NCBI GenBank assembly: GCA_023435705.1
Contig: JAEYRH010000006.1
Coordinates: 146,962 to 210,961 of the forward strand
Direction: 5' to 3'
From: Bacillota bacterium
GTDB lineage: Bacteria > Bacillota > Clostridia > Christensenellales > UMGS416
Length of the DNA: 64,000 nucleotides
A model generated the notes under the pieces. That model was given only the letters and a program-made list of their open reading frames with translations. It was not told where the DNA came from and did no database searches. A program made the position numbers and the translations under genes. Below, one piece after another: positions 33,957-42,397 of the stretch (positions are counted from its first letter, which is position 1; every line of letters starts with the position of its first letter).

Positions 33957-35495
33957 ATGCGAGCCATTCTTTCCGTCTTTGACAAAACCGGCGTTGTGGA
34001 GTTCGCGCAGGGCCTTTCGGAGCTGGGTGTGCAGCTCATTTCCACCGGCGGCACCGCCACGGCTCTCAAAAAGGCCGGCCTTGCCGTCACTGAGGTCAGC
34101 GACATCACCGGCTTCCCCGAGTGCCTCGATGGCCGGGTGAAGACATTGCACCCGCTGATCCACGCCGGGATTCTCGCGATGCGCGGCAATGCCGAGCACA
34201 TGGAGCAGCTTAATCAGCTGGGCGTGGAGACCATTGACATCATCGCCGTGAACCTCTACCCCTTTAAGCAGACGGTGGCCAAGCCCTGCGTGACCTTTGA
34301 GGAGGCCGTGGAAAACATCGACATCGGCGGGCCCACGATGCTCCGTGCCGCTGCCAAAAACTGGCAGGACGTTGCCGTGATGGTGGACCCGGCAGACTAC
34401 GCTGTGGTACTGGATGAACTCAAAAAGAACGGCCATGTTTCCCGCGACACCAAGCGCCGCCTGCAATACAAGGTGTTTGAGCACACGGCCAATTACGACG
34501 CAATGATCTTTGATTACCTGCGCAAGCAGCAGGGCATCCAGTTCCCAGAAACGCTCACGGTCACCTATGAAAAGCAGCAGGACCTGCGCTACGGTGAAAA
34601 CCCTCACCAGAACGCAGTGTTTTATCGGGAAGTCAGCCCGGCGGCAGGCTCCCTGGCCGCAGCCGAGCAGCTGCACGGCAAAGAGCTTTCCTACAACAAC
34701 ATCGGCGACGCCAACGGCGCGCTGGATCTGCTGCGGGAGTTTTCCGAGACCACTGTGGTGGCAGTGAAGCATGCCACGCCTTGCGGCGTGGGCAGCGCGC
34801 CCACGTTGCTGGAAGCCTGGACAAAGGCTTATGAGACCGACCCCATGTCGATCTTCGGCGGCATCGTCGCCGTTAATACCACCGTGGATGCTGCCACCGC
34901 AGCCGAAATGGGCAAGATCTTCCTGGAGGTCGTGATCGCCCCGGATTATGCGCCGGAGGCACTGGACATCCTCGGCAAGAAGAAGAACATCAGGCTTTTG
35001 AAGCTGCCCGGCATCGCTGCCCCTGTGGCCCGCGGCACCTTTGACATGAAAAAGGTGTTGGGTGGCCTGCTGGTGCAGGAGATGGATCTGGAGTTGCTGC
35101 ACGAGACCGATCTTAAGGTCGTGACCAAGCGAGCCCCCACCGAGCAGGAGATGAAAGATCTGCTCTTTACCTGGAAAATTGTGAAGCACACCAAGTCCAA
35201 CGCCATCGTGGTGGGCCGCGAGGGCCAATCGCTAGGCATCGGCGGCGGCCAGGTGAATCGCTTCTGGCCCACCCAGCAGGCGCTGGAACGCTCCGGCGAT
35301 AAGGTGAAAGGCGCCGTGATGGCCTCCGACGCGTTCTTCCCCTTTGACGATTGTGTGCAGGAAGCGGCCAAATATGGCGTCACCGCCATCATCCAGCCCG
35401 GCGGAGCCGGCAACGACAAGGCCAGCATCGACGCCTGCGACGAGGCCGGCATCGCGATGGTGTTCACCGGCATGCGGCATTTCAAGCACTCGTAA
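33957..35495 (+). CDS. purH: Bifunctional AICAR transformylase/IMP cyclohydrolase
   Basis: A 512-residue bifunctional enzyme for the last two steps to IMP. The N-terminal MGS-like IMP cyclohydrolase domain (1-150) has STGGTATALKKAG and DGRVKTLHPLIHAG; the AICAR transformylase domain has DLRYGENPHQNA, VVAVKHATPCGVG and a C-terminal PGGAGNDKASIDACDEAGIA. AGGAGG precedes the ATG. It follows two R2 repeats. Confidence 0.97.
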   Translation: MRAILSVFDKTGVVEFAQGLSELGVQLISTGGTATALKKAGLAVTEVSDITGFPECLDGRVKTLHPLIHAGILAMRGNAEHMEQLNQLGVETIDIIAVNLYPFKQTVAKPCVTFEEAVENIDIGGPTMLRAAAKNWQDVAVMVDPADYAVVLDELKKNGHVSRDTKRRLQYKVFEHTANYDAMIFDYLRKQQGIQFPETLTVTYEKQQDLRYGENPHQNAVFYREVSPAAGSLAAAEQLHGKELSYNNIGDANGALDLLREFSETTVVAVKHATPCGVGSAPTLLEAWTKAYETDPMSIFGGIVAVNTTVDAATAAEMGKIFLEVVIAPDYAPEALDILGKKKNIRLLKLPGIAAPVARGTFDMKKVLGGLLVQEMDLELLHETDLKVVTKRAPTEQEMKDLLFTWKIVKHTKSNAIVVGREGQSLGIGGGQVNRFWPTQQALERSGDKVKGAVMASDAFFPFDDCVQEAAKYGVTAIIQPGGAGNDKASIDACDEAGIAMVFTGMRHFKHS

Positions 35496-35539
35496 TCCTG
35501 CGGGCATCAATAGTGCTTCTTGGGAAGGAAGGCTGCACC

Positions 35540-36442
35540 ATGGCGCACGACATCTATCTATATGGCATGACGCTGCTCACCACCAGCCACCTGCTGGATG
35601 AGGATTTCCCGGCGCTGGATACCTACGCGGAGATCAGCGAGAGCCACCGGCTGCCCGGCGGCGAAACCGGCACCTGCGCTGTGGTGCTTGCAAGCCTGGG
35701 CTGCTCGGTGAAGATCGACGGCAATTGGCAGGGCACGGAGACGTATCAGCCGCTGATGGGCTACATGGGCCGGGCCGGTGTGGACGCCAGCCGCCTGCAT
35801 CTCGACGAAACCTTTGAGGGGCTGCAGGATCTGGTCATCATTGACCGGCACTCCCGCACGGTGTTTGGCAAGTTCCGGGCTTATTACCGCAATACGCTCA
35901 AGCGCTGGAGTGCCCCTTGCCCGGAGGATATTGAGCAAGCTGCCGCTGTGGGGCTGGATCCTTATTTTAGTGAGCAGGCTATCGAGGCGGCGCGGCTCTG
36001 CCGCAAGTTCGGCAAGCCCTATGTGACGATCGATTGCCGGCACGACAGTGAGATGCACCGTTGTTCCGCGGTGAATGCCATTTCTCATGAGTATCTGGAT
36101 CAGCAATACCCCGGCATGAGTGCAGAAGAGCTGTTCAAGCTCTACACCGAAGAAACCGACGGCCTTGTGATCTTCACGTTCGGGGTAAAGAATCTGCTTT
36201 ATGGCCGGCGGGGGCAAAAGCCTAAGTCCTTCGAGCCCTATCGTGTGGACGCCGTGAGCACGCTGGGTGCCGGCGACACCTTCAAGGCCGGCGTGGTCTA
36301 TGGATTATTCAAGGGGTTCGACGATGAGGGCATTGTGCGGTTTGCCTCTGCGGCTGCCGCTGCGGCCTGCAGTGCGTTCCCGATCTACCACAACCCGCCT
36401 ACGCTGGAGAAGGTCAACAGGATTATGGAGAGCAGGGAATAG
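35540..36442 (+). CDS. PfkB family carbohydrate/nucleoside kinase
   Basis: A 300-residue ribokinase-like protein inserted between purH and purD. The substrate-side di-glycine RLPGGETGTCAVVLASLG is near residue 37 and the catalytic anion-hole motif TLGAGDTFKAGVVYG near residue 245. AAGGAAGG precedes the ATG, 45 nt after purH. Its place in the purine operon suggests a nucleoside or ribose-type substrate, but PfkB specificity cannot be read from sequence. Confidence 0.85.
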   Translation: MAHDIYLYGMTLLTTSHLLDEDFPALDTYAEISESHRLPGGETGTCAVVLASLGCSVKIDGNWQGTETYQPLMGYMGRAGVDASRLHLDETFEGLQDLVIIDRHSRTVFGKFRAYYRNTLKRWSAPCPEDIEQAAAVGLDPYFSEQAIEAARLCRKFGKPYVTIDCRHDSEMHRCSAVNAISHEYLDQQYPGMSAEELFKLYTEETDGLVIFTFGVKNLLYGRRGQKPKSFEPYRVDAVSTLGAGDTFKAGVVYGLFKGFDDEGIVRFASAAAAAACSAFPIYHNPPTLEKVNRIMESRE

Positions 36443-36447
36443 CACAA

Positions 36448-36615
36448 ATCCCCCCCTGTCGCCTGAGGGCGACATCCCCCCTTCATAAGGGAGGGTAGGG
36501 AATCGTTTTCCTTATCTTGCCGGTAGGGGCCGGGCTCCGCCCCGGCCCGCCTTGACCCTCACCCCTAACCCCCTCCACCAAGCGTCACCGCAAGAATGAT
36601 GGAAACGATTGGGGG
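36448..36615. repeat. R2, R1 and R3-like repeats before purD
   Basis: The 205-base gap holds a short R2 (36448-36502: CCCCCCTGTCGCC, GGCGACATCCCCC, TTCATAAGGGAGGGTAGGG), an R1 copy (36523-36551: GGGGCCGGGCTCCGCCCC then GGCCC) and a third element with complementary ends CCCTCACCCC/CCCCCTCC (36555-36575) and GGGGGAGGGAG (36611-36621). The purD ribosome site follows. Confidence 0.8.
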
Positions 36616-36647
36616 AGGGAGCTAACTAAACGCAAGAGGTATTTCAT

Positions 36648-37907
36648 ATGAACATCCTCGTCATCGGCTCTGGCGGCCGTGAGCACGCCATCTGCTGGAA
36701 GCTCCGGCAAAGCCCCATGGTGGACAAACTCTACTGCGCACCGGGCAATGGCGGCATCGCGGAGGTGGCCACCTGCGTGGACATTGGTGCGCGGGATATT
36801 ACCGGTGTGATCCGCTTTGCCAAGGGAAACGCAATCGACCTCACGTTTGTGGCACCGGATGACCCTCTGGCCGACGGCATGGTGGACGCGTTGGAGGCCG
36901 CCGGATGCCCGGCCTTCGGACCCACGGCGGCTGCAGCCCGCATCGAGGCCAGCAAGACATTTGCCAAGGGGATCATGGAGAAGTATGACATCCCCACGGC
37001 CAAAAGCCGGTCGTTCACAACAGCGGAGGAAGCCAGGGCTTATATTCTCGAGCAGGGCGCGCCTATTGTTGTGAAAGCCGACGGCCTGGCGTTGGGCAAG
37101 GGTGTGTTCGTGTGCAGCACAGTGGAAGAAGCACTGAGCGCCGTGGACGCCGTGATGGTGCGCAATGAGTTTGGCAAGGCCGGCAGCACGCTGGTCGTGG
37201 AGGAATACATCGAGGGCCCGGAGGTGTCGCTGCTATGCTTCACCGACGGCAAGCATGTTTCCGTGATGCCTCCGGCCCAGGATCACAAGCGTGTGTTTGA
37301 CGGCGACCGGGGCCCAAACACCGGCGGTATGGGGGCCTTCGCGCCCACGCCGAAGTTTTCGCAGGAGCAGATCGACTGGGCGACGGAACATGTGCTTTTG
37401 AAGGCTGTCCGTGGCATGGAAGCGGAAGGTTGCCCGTTCAGTGGTATTCTTTACGCGGGCTTGATGCTTACGAAGGACGGGATCAAGGTGCTGGAATTCA
37501 ATGCCCGCTTTGGCGACCCGGAGACGCAGGTAATCCTGCCGTTGCTGCACACAGACTTGCTGGAGATCATCCTTGCCATCCGGGGCCAAAGGCTTGATTG
37601 CCAGCCGGTGCGCTGGAGCAAGAGCGCTGCGGCAGTTGTGGTGCTGGCCTCTGGCGGATATCCGGCCAACTATCAAAAGGGATATCCAATATCCGGGTTG
37701 GAGGAGGCTGCTGCTCAACCGGGTGTGACGCTGTTCCACAGCGGCACCAAGCGGGAAGGGGAGGCCTTGGTGACCAACGGCGGCCGGGTGTTGGGCGTGA
37801 CGGCCACCGCTGATGCGCTGGACAAAGCCATCAGTTTGGCTTATGATGCAGTGGAGCGGCTGAGCTTCACCGGCTGCCAATACCGCCATGACATCGGCAG
37901 GAAATAG
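36648..37907 (+). CDS. purD: GAR synthetase
   Basis: A 419-residue phosphoribosylamine-glycine ligase with ATP-grasp fold. VIGSGGREHAICWKL at the N-terminus, PIVVKADGLALGKGVFV in the ATP-grasp domain, DHKRVFDGDRGPNTGGMGAF and LEFNARFGDPETQ are diagnostic. AGAGG precedes the ATG. It is the last gene of the pur operon. Confidence 0.97.
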   Translation: MNILVIGSGGREHAICWKLRQSPMVDKLYCAPGNGGIAEVATCVDIGARDITGVIRFAKGNAIDLTFVAPDDPLADGMVDALEAAGCPAFGPTAAAARIEASKTFAKGIMEKYDIPTAKSRSFTTAEEARAYILEQGAPIVVKADGLALGKGVFVCSTVEEALSAVDAVMVRNEFGKAGSTLVVEEYIEGPEVSLLCFTDGKHVSVMPPAQDHKRVFDGDRGPNTGGMGAFAPTPKFSQEQIDWATEHVLLKAVRGMEAEGCPFSGILYAGLMLTKDGIKVLEFNARFGDPETQVILPLLHTDLLEIILAIRGQRLDCQPVRWSKSAAAVVVLASGGYPANYQKGYPISGLEEAAAQPGVTLFHSGTKREGEALVTNGGRVLGVTATADALDKAISLAYDAVERLSFTGCQYRHDIGRK

Positions 37908-38466
37908 GGGGTCTATTCTGGAAACCGCAAGCCCATTGGCGAAGAATCGCTGCATCATGATATTCCCTCAGTTTGAAAACATGGACGTGATTGATCGCAT
38001 CCGGGCTCAATACGACCCGGTTGTCCATCTTGTGCGGCCCCATGTCACGCTGGTGTTCCCATTCGTGAGCGATCTGGGTGCCGATGAGATCCGGCAGCAT
38101 GTGGCGGGTTCACTGGCTGGGATTCAGCCCTTTTTGCTCACGCTGCAGGGCATCATCGCTCAAAAGGGCTTCGGGAACTATCTGCTGCTGGATGTTCATC
38201 GTGGGCGAAACAAGCTCAAGGAGATGCACCGGCGGCTCTACACGGGGATTCTGGCACCATATCTGCCAACATGGTGCAACCCAGATTGCCGGCCATACTC
38301 GCCTCATATGACTGTGGGCCGGGTGGAAGATGATGAGGCTTTTACAAGGGCCGTGGAAGCTGTTTCTGGCGTGAATGACCTTTTCAAGACCACAGTGCGA
38401 GACATTGCAGTGGAGATCATAGAGCCCGATGAAAGCTCCACGATTGAGTCTGTCATTGCGTTATGA
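37888..38466 (+). CDS. 2'-5' RNA ligase family protein
   Basis: A protein of up to 192 residues in the 2H phosphoesterase superfamily, with the paired H-x-T motifs RPHVTLVFPF and YSPHMTVGRV. The substrate is unknown; family members open cyclic phosphates or ligate RNA ends. The start is uncertain: ATG 37888 overlaps purD by 20 nt without a ribosome site, TTG 37936 follows AGGGGG at some distance, and ATG 37957 is also possible. Confidence 0.8.
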   Translation: MTSAGNRGSILETASPLAKNRCIMIFPQFENMDVIDRIRAQYDPVVHLVRPHVTLVFPFVSDLGADEIRQHVAGSLAGIQPFLLTLQGIIAQKGFGNYLLLDVHRGRNKLKEMHRRLYTGILAPYLPTWCNPDCRPYSPHMTVGRVEDDEAFTRAVEAVSGVNDLFKTTVRDIAVEIIEPDESSTIESVIAL

Positions 38467-38557
38467 TCGTCTTTTGCTGCGAATTGTCTGCTTTTGCCCG
38501 GGTTTAGCAGATTTCCAGTCTTTTCACCGCTGAGAACCGCACGGGGTTTCACTATGA

Positions 38558-38633
38558 TTGTGATTTGTGTATGCCGGTGATATAATACGGTTATATTTGA
38601 CATTACCATCTAGTCTGATATTGGTAATGTTAA
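38558..38633 (+). promoter_or_regulatory. Promoter and downstream inverted repeat of the LRR gene
   Basis: TTGTGA (38558-38563), 17-bp spacer and TATAAT (38581-38586) with an upstream TG form a strong sigma-A promoter. Just downstream, TTGACATTACC (38597-38607) and GGTAATGTTAA (38623-38633) form a nearly perfect 11-bp inverted repeat in the leader. Confidence 0.7.
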
Positions 38634-38716
38634 GCATTCGCACAAATGGATATACTTTCCATATCGGCTGCGGCCATGCGTGTTATGGCCACCGGCTTAT
38701 CGGAAAAGGAGGCATC

Positions 38717-40405
38717 ATGTCGAAAAGACTCATCGCGACGGTTGCGGCGATTCTGTTTGTCGGCATTTCAATCCTGGGCGGTAGCGTCGGCCTGGGTGCA
38801 CCTATGCCAGACCCCACAGCATCTTCCACATCTTCGGCTTCGGCCACAGCATCACCCACGGCCACCGCGCCAGCGTCCACAGCAGGGGCAGGCACAGCAG
38901 ATCCATTGCTGCCTCCCACATCCAAGGATACCACACTGAAGCCCTCCACTGCGGATGCCACAGTGAGCATTCCCGATGCGAAGCTCAAGGCCAAGCTCAG
39001 AGCACTCACCGGTGTGGGCACATCGGCTGCTATCAAGCGCTCCGATCTGGCCATGCTGACTGGGGGGCTGGATCTGTCCGGGCTGGGCATTGCCAAAGTG
39101 GAAGGCCTTCAGTATTGTGAAAATATTACGGCGATCAGCTTGGTGGATAATAAAGTCTCCGACTTGCCATCCACATTCAATAAGCTGAAGAAGATCACCT
39201 ATTTGAATCTGGAAGACAACAATTTTTCCAAGATCCCAGATGCGGTGTATTCGCTCACAACGCTCACCCATTTCTCAATCAAAAAAAATGCTGCCACCAA
39301 GGTTGGTGATAAGATTGGCCAATTGGTCAACTTAATCACGCTGGACCTTTCTGATAACAAGTTTGACAGCGTTGCTGCAAACATTTCCAAACTAACCAAA
39401 CTGACCAAGCTGGACTTGAGCGGCAATAGCTTGCGGAACGTTCCCCGTGACATCTTTGTATTGCCATTGCTGGAAGAGCTGAACCTGTCAGACAACGTGT
39501 TGAAGGAATTGCCCGACGCGGCAGCTGCCGCGCCCAAACTGGTCTCGCTCAACGTGGAAGACAACATCCTGGACAAACTTCCTTCCGGTATCGGCGGCGC
39601 GCCCAGCCTGCTTAAAATTTATGCGGCAATCAATCGCCTCACGATCATTGAGCCGTCGTTGCTGAATGGCAAGGTGACCGATCTCACGTTGGATGTGAAC
39701 CGCATCACCGAGCTTCCTACAGCGCTCACAGGCAAGAAATTTGAAACATTCACCATCGAATGGAATTTTATTGATATGGCAGAGGGCAGCGAAGCCCGAA
39801 AAATTGCCGACACAGTGATCGGTGGAAGCGGCACAAAAGCCTATCTGCGGCAACTGAAATATCTGCCTGCGCCCGAGTTTCAGGAAACCACCACCACGGT
39901 TTATCTGCAGTGGCCGACCATGCAGGATGGGCAGGAGGGCGACAGCAGCTGGGCGGTAAAAAAGTATCAGATCTACATCGATAAAAACGGTGTGTGGGGT
40001 AACCCCATTGCCGAGCTGGACGGGCTGGCATCCCGGTATGTGGCCACAGGTCTTAAGGCAGAGACAGCATACAAGTTCCAGGTAGGCGTGGAATATTCAT
40101 TGACATTGAACGGCAGGAAGGTGACGCATCGCTATTTCACGCCGGTTGAGGTCAAGACACTTTCCACCTCTGCCACAGCGGCGCCGACCGTGGAGCCCAC
40201 GACAGAGCCGTTGGAGACCGCTTTGGAAACTGACTTGCCCACAGTGACCGAGCCTGCTGCAACGGCAAGCGACAAGCCAGCCTCGTCTGGTGGTGGCAGC
40301 AAAACGGCGCTTGTGATCCTGATCATTGTTGGCGCTGTGGTGGTTTTGGCTGCCGGATTGTTTTTTGCAATGTCGATGACCCGCCGGGGCAGGCGGAATT
40401 ACTGA
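38717..40405 (+). CDS. Secreted leucine-rich-repeat protein with C-terminal anchor
   Basis: A 562-residue surface protein. A signal peptide (residues 1-28) is followed by a Ser/Thr/Ala/Pro-rich linker (about 30-75), about nine 23-residue leucine-rich repeats (pattern L-x2-L-x-L-x2-N-x4-L-P, about 110-350), a fibronectin-III-like beta domain (about 375-480), a second Thr/Pro-rich linker and a C-terminal membrane helix (ALVILIIVGAVVVLAAGLFF) with a basic end. This is membrane anchoring, not an LPXTG sortase signal. AAAGGAGG precedes the ATG. Likely a binding or adhesion role; ligand unknown. Confidence 0.85.
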   Translation: MSKRLIATVAAILFVGISILGGSVGLGAPMPDPTASSTSSASATASPTATAPASTAGAGTADPLLPPTSKDTTLKPSTADATVSIPDAKLKAKLRALTGVGTSAAIKRSDLAMLTGGLDLSGLGIAKVEGLQYCENITAISLVDNKVSDLPSTFNKLKKITYLNLEDNNFSKIPDAVYSLTTLTHFSIKKNAATKVGDKIGQLVNLITLDLSDNKFDSVAANISKLTKLTKLDLSGNSLRNVPRDIFVLPLLEELNLSDNVLKELPDAAAAAPKLVSLNVEDNILDKLPSGIGGAPSLLKIYAAINRLTIIEPSLLNGKVTDLTLDVNRITELPTALTGKKFETFTIEWNFIDMAEGSEARKIADTVIGGSGTKAYLRQLKYLPAPEFQETTTTVYLQWPTMQDGQEGDSSWAVKKYQIYIDKNGVWGNPIAELDGLASRYVATGLKAETAYKFQVGVEYSLTLNGRKVTHRYFTPVEVKTLSTSATAAPTVEPTTEPLETALETDLPTVTEPAATASDKPASSGGGSKTALVILIIVGAVVVLAAGLFFAMSMTRRGRRNY

Positions 40406-40419
40406 TCACATATGATGAC

Positions 40420-40448
40420 AAACCCGGGTATAGTAGCCCGGGTTTTTA
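40420..40448 (+). terminator. Intrinsic terminator after the LRR gene
   Basis: Hairpin AAACCCGGG-tatagtag-CCCGGGTTT followed by TTA. Confidence 0.88.
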
Positions 40449-40473
40449 TTTTCACGGGATGGAGGAGGAAGAG

Positions 40474-40923
40474 ATGGTTTCGATTCATCGTGTGAAACAG
40501 ACAGATGAAGCGTTCCGGTCGTTAATTTTGCAACTGGATGAGGAGCTGGCCGCGCAATACGGGGAGCTGCAAATACAATATGGCGCTCACAACCAGACAG
40601 ACGGATTGCTACTTGCCGTTGTAGCATTGGCGGACGGTGACCCTGCTGCCTGTGGGGCCATCAGGGATCATGGCGATGGCGAAGTGGAAATCAAACGCAT
40701 GTATGTATCCCCGGAGTTCCGGCGGCAAGGGCTGGCGAGGCGTGTGCTGGGGGAGTTGGAGCGTGCCGCCCATGAGCTTGGATATGTGCGCGCAGTGTTG
40801 GAAACAGGTGTGAAACAGTCTGCTGCCATCGCGCTGTATCAAGGATTGGGGTATCAATTCATTGAGAATTACGGCCCATATGTCGGTAATGCAAACAGTG
40901 TTTGTATGGGAAAGATGCTCTGA
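40474..40923 (+). CDS. GNAT family N-acetyltransferase
   Basis: A 149-residue single-domain acetyltransferase. The acetyl-CoA loop motif is EFRRQGLARRVLGELE near residue 85, with MYVSP before it and ALYQGLGYQF after. The ATG at 40474 is chosen because GGAGGAGGA lies 4-9 nt upstream; an ATG at 40459 precedes that site. The substrate is unknown. Confidence 0.88.
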   Translation: MVSIHRVKQTDEAFRSLILQLDEELAAQYGELQIQYGAHNQTDGLLLAVVALADGDPAACGAIRDHGDGEVEIKRMYVSPEFRRQGLARRVLGELERAAHELGYVRAVLETGVKQSAAIALYQGLGYQFIENYGPYVGNANSVCMGKML

Positions 40924-40940
40924 GTATATAAACGTTAACT

Positions 40941-40967
40941 AAAGGGCGGCTCGCGCGAGCCGCCCTT
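40941..40967. terminator. Hairpin between convergent genes
   Basis: AAAGGGCGGCTCGC pairs with GCGAGCCGCCCTT across only a few bases. It probably ends transcription from both sides; T runs are short. Confidence 0.65.
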
Positions 40968-40979
40968 CCAACTCAGGAC

Positions 40980-41264
40980 TCAGTTTTGTTCCGTGCCGTT
41001 CACATTGGCTCGTATGATCTTTTTGATACTGTCTTGCGATAGGAAAAACTTCCTGGAAAGCTCTTCGATGCTTTCGCCCTGCTTGTAATGGTGCACCATT
41101 TGCAGGTTGCGCAGGGTATAGCGCTCCCGGGAGCCGTTGCGGGTGCCCCATCTGGCCTTGTTTTGGCCACGGTTTGGCACATAGATGAGCTCACCTTCCG
41201 CGTGCTGTTGCAGCTCCGCGAGCAGCTCATGGGGAAGGAATTCCCCGGCGTTGCGATATTTCAT
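40980..41264 (-). CDS. CD3324-family small HTH-like protein
   Basis: A 94-residue protein beginning MKYRNAGEFLPHELLAELQQ, with a central YVPNRGQNKARWGTRNGSRE basic segment and a C-terminal helix-turn-helix-like part (ESIEELSRKFFLSQDSIKKI). This layout matches small clostridial CD3324-type proteins of unknown, probably regulatory, function. AAGGAG precedes the ATG at 41264. A terminator hairpin ends 30 nt upstream of the ribosome site, with a promoter 230 nt upstream, so the gene may have an attenuated leader. Confidence 0.75.
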   Translation of the reverse strand: MKYRNAGEFLPHELLAELQQHAEGELIYVPNRGQNKARWGTRNGSRERYTLRNLQMVHHYKQGESIEELSRKFFLSQDSIKKIIRANVNGTEQN

Positions 41265-41293
41265 GTTGTTCTCCTTGTCAGGTGTTGCCGCAA

Positions 41294-41522
41294 ACAAAAA
41301 ACCCAGGGCAACCCTGGGTTTGCATGCAGAGGGTTCCGTGCGAAAGCCGGAGCACCACGGGCCAGACGGGTGTACAAACCGCCTGCTGCCGTAGTGCCCC
41401 AGGCCTATGCGATTTTAGGTGTTGGCCACCTCAAAATGCTTCTTCACTTCACCAACCCCTTTCAAAGAGATTCGCAATCCGGAATGCTCTTTCATTCTAC
41501 AGCGGAGCACAGCCCCGATCAA
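41294..41522 (-). ncRNA. Candidate structured RNA, about 190 nt
   Basis: On the minus strand a good promoter (TTGATC 41522-41517, 17-bp spacer, TAGAAT 41499-41494) is followed by about 190 nt ending in an intrinsic terminator (AAACCCAGGG-ttg-CCCTGGGTT, then TTTTTTG; 41322-41294). In between, no coding frame is convincing but the folding is strong: ATTTT(G)AGGTG pairs with CACCTAAAAT; GGGGCACTACGG pairs over 12 bp with CCGTGGTGCTCC; inside it AGGCGG pairs with CCGTCT; and GGGGTT near the 5' end can close with AACCCT. Size and layout could fit a 6S-like RNA or an unknown riboswitch-type leader of the downstream gene. Confidence 0.5.
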
Positions 41523-41544
41523 GGGAAAAGACAGATTAACGCGA

Positions 41545-42249
41545 TTATTCCCGCCTCCAGATCAGTGCGGGCACAAAACCCAGGTAATCGCAGGACACCA
41601 TGCGGTACTGGATGTTGTTTTTTTCCCCCTCAAAAGCGGCACCGGGCTGCAAGCCATGCAGGTGTCCGTAAACGGCCAGGTGCACACCGTATTCCTCCAG
41701 CAACATGGAGAAGCCAGACGGATCCTGCCGCTCATTGAAGGGTGGGTAATGGAGCATCGCAATCAGTTTGTCTCCAGGCTGCAGCTTGCGCCGGGCATCC
41801 TCCAGTGTCAGCCGCAAGCGGATGATTTCCCGCTGATAAATCTTTTCGTCGCTGCCTTGCCAGGCTGAGCTCCCCGGGCAGGTCCAGCCTCTGGTTCCGC
41901 TGATTACTGCACCGTCCAGTCGAATCGCATCATTCTGCAGCGCTGTCATTCCCTTTGGAAGCACTGAGCGCACCCGTTGAAGGCTGCTCCACCAATAGTC
42001 GTGGTTCCCGCGCAGAAGCAGCTTGTGACCAGGCATCGCGGCGATCTCGTCAAGGTCTACAGCAGCCTGGTCAAGCGTCATTGCCCACGAGATGTCTCCT
42101 GGGATCAGCACAGCGTCATCTTCTGCCACAAGGTTGCGCCAAGCCTCTTTCAACCGATCCCAATGGCCTTGCCAATGCCTGCCAAAAACCTCCATCGGTT
42201 TTGGATTATGACCGGACAAGTGCAGGTCGGAAATCGCGAAGATCCTCAT
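41545..42249 (-). CDS. Calcineurin-like metallophosphoesterase
   Basis: A 234-residue phosphoesterase. The metal motifs are in order: FAISDLHLSG (residues 4-13), IPGDISWAM, LLRGNHDYWW, LHYPP and YGHLHG. The start codon is one of two adjacent ATGs after AGGGGGG; 42249 gives better spacing. The substrate is unknown; related small proteins act on cyclic nucleotides or nucleotide sugars. Confidence 0.9.
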   Translation of the reverse strand: MRIFAISDLHLSGHNPKPMEVFGRHWQGHWDRLKEAWRNLVAEDDAVLIPGDISWAMTLDQAAVDLDEIAAMPGHKLLLRGNHDYWWSSLQRVRSVLPKGMTALQNDAIRLDGAVISGTRGWTCPGSSAWQGSDEKIYQREIIRLRLTLEDARRKLQPGDKLIAMLHYPPFNERQDPSGFSMLLEEYGVHLAVYGHLHGLQPGAAFEGEKNNIQYRMVSCDYLGFVPALIWRRE

Positions 42250-42317
42250 CATGCCCCCCTTGTGTTCGAGTGTGAATGATCTGATGAATAGGTGGAGTCA
42301 ACAGGGGCCTTTCCGCA

Positions 42318-42348
42318 TGGAAAAGGGCGGGAACAGAACCCCGCCCCG
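42318..42348 (-). repeat. R1 palindromic repeat
   Basis: On the minus strand GGGGCGGGGTTCTGTTCCC then GCCC followed by TTTTCC. It is an R1 copy placed after the zinc-ribbon gene where it could also serve as a terminator. Confidence 0.6.
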
Positions 42349-42397
42349 AGCAAAATTGGATGATACGGCTGCTGATCTCGCGATAAGCCGCCGGGTC

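Noticed and set aside
33921..35228. 435-codon open frame on the minus strand
   Set aside because: Antisense to purH, which is complete and unmistakable.
41294..41522. Firm naming of the structured RNA as 6S RNA
   Set aside because: Length and the long imperfect hairpin fit, but I could not align a conserved 6S central bubble; kept as an unnamed RNA.
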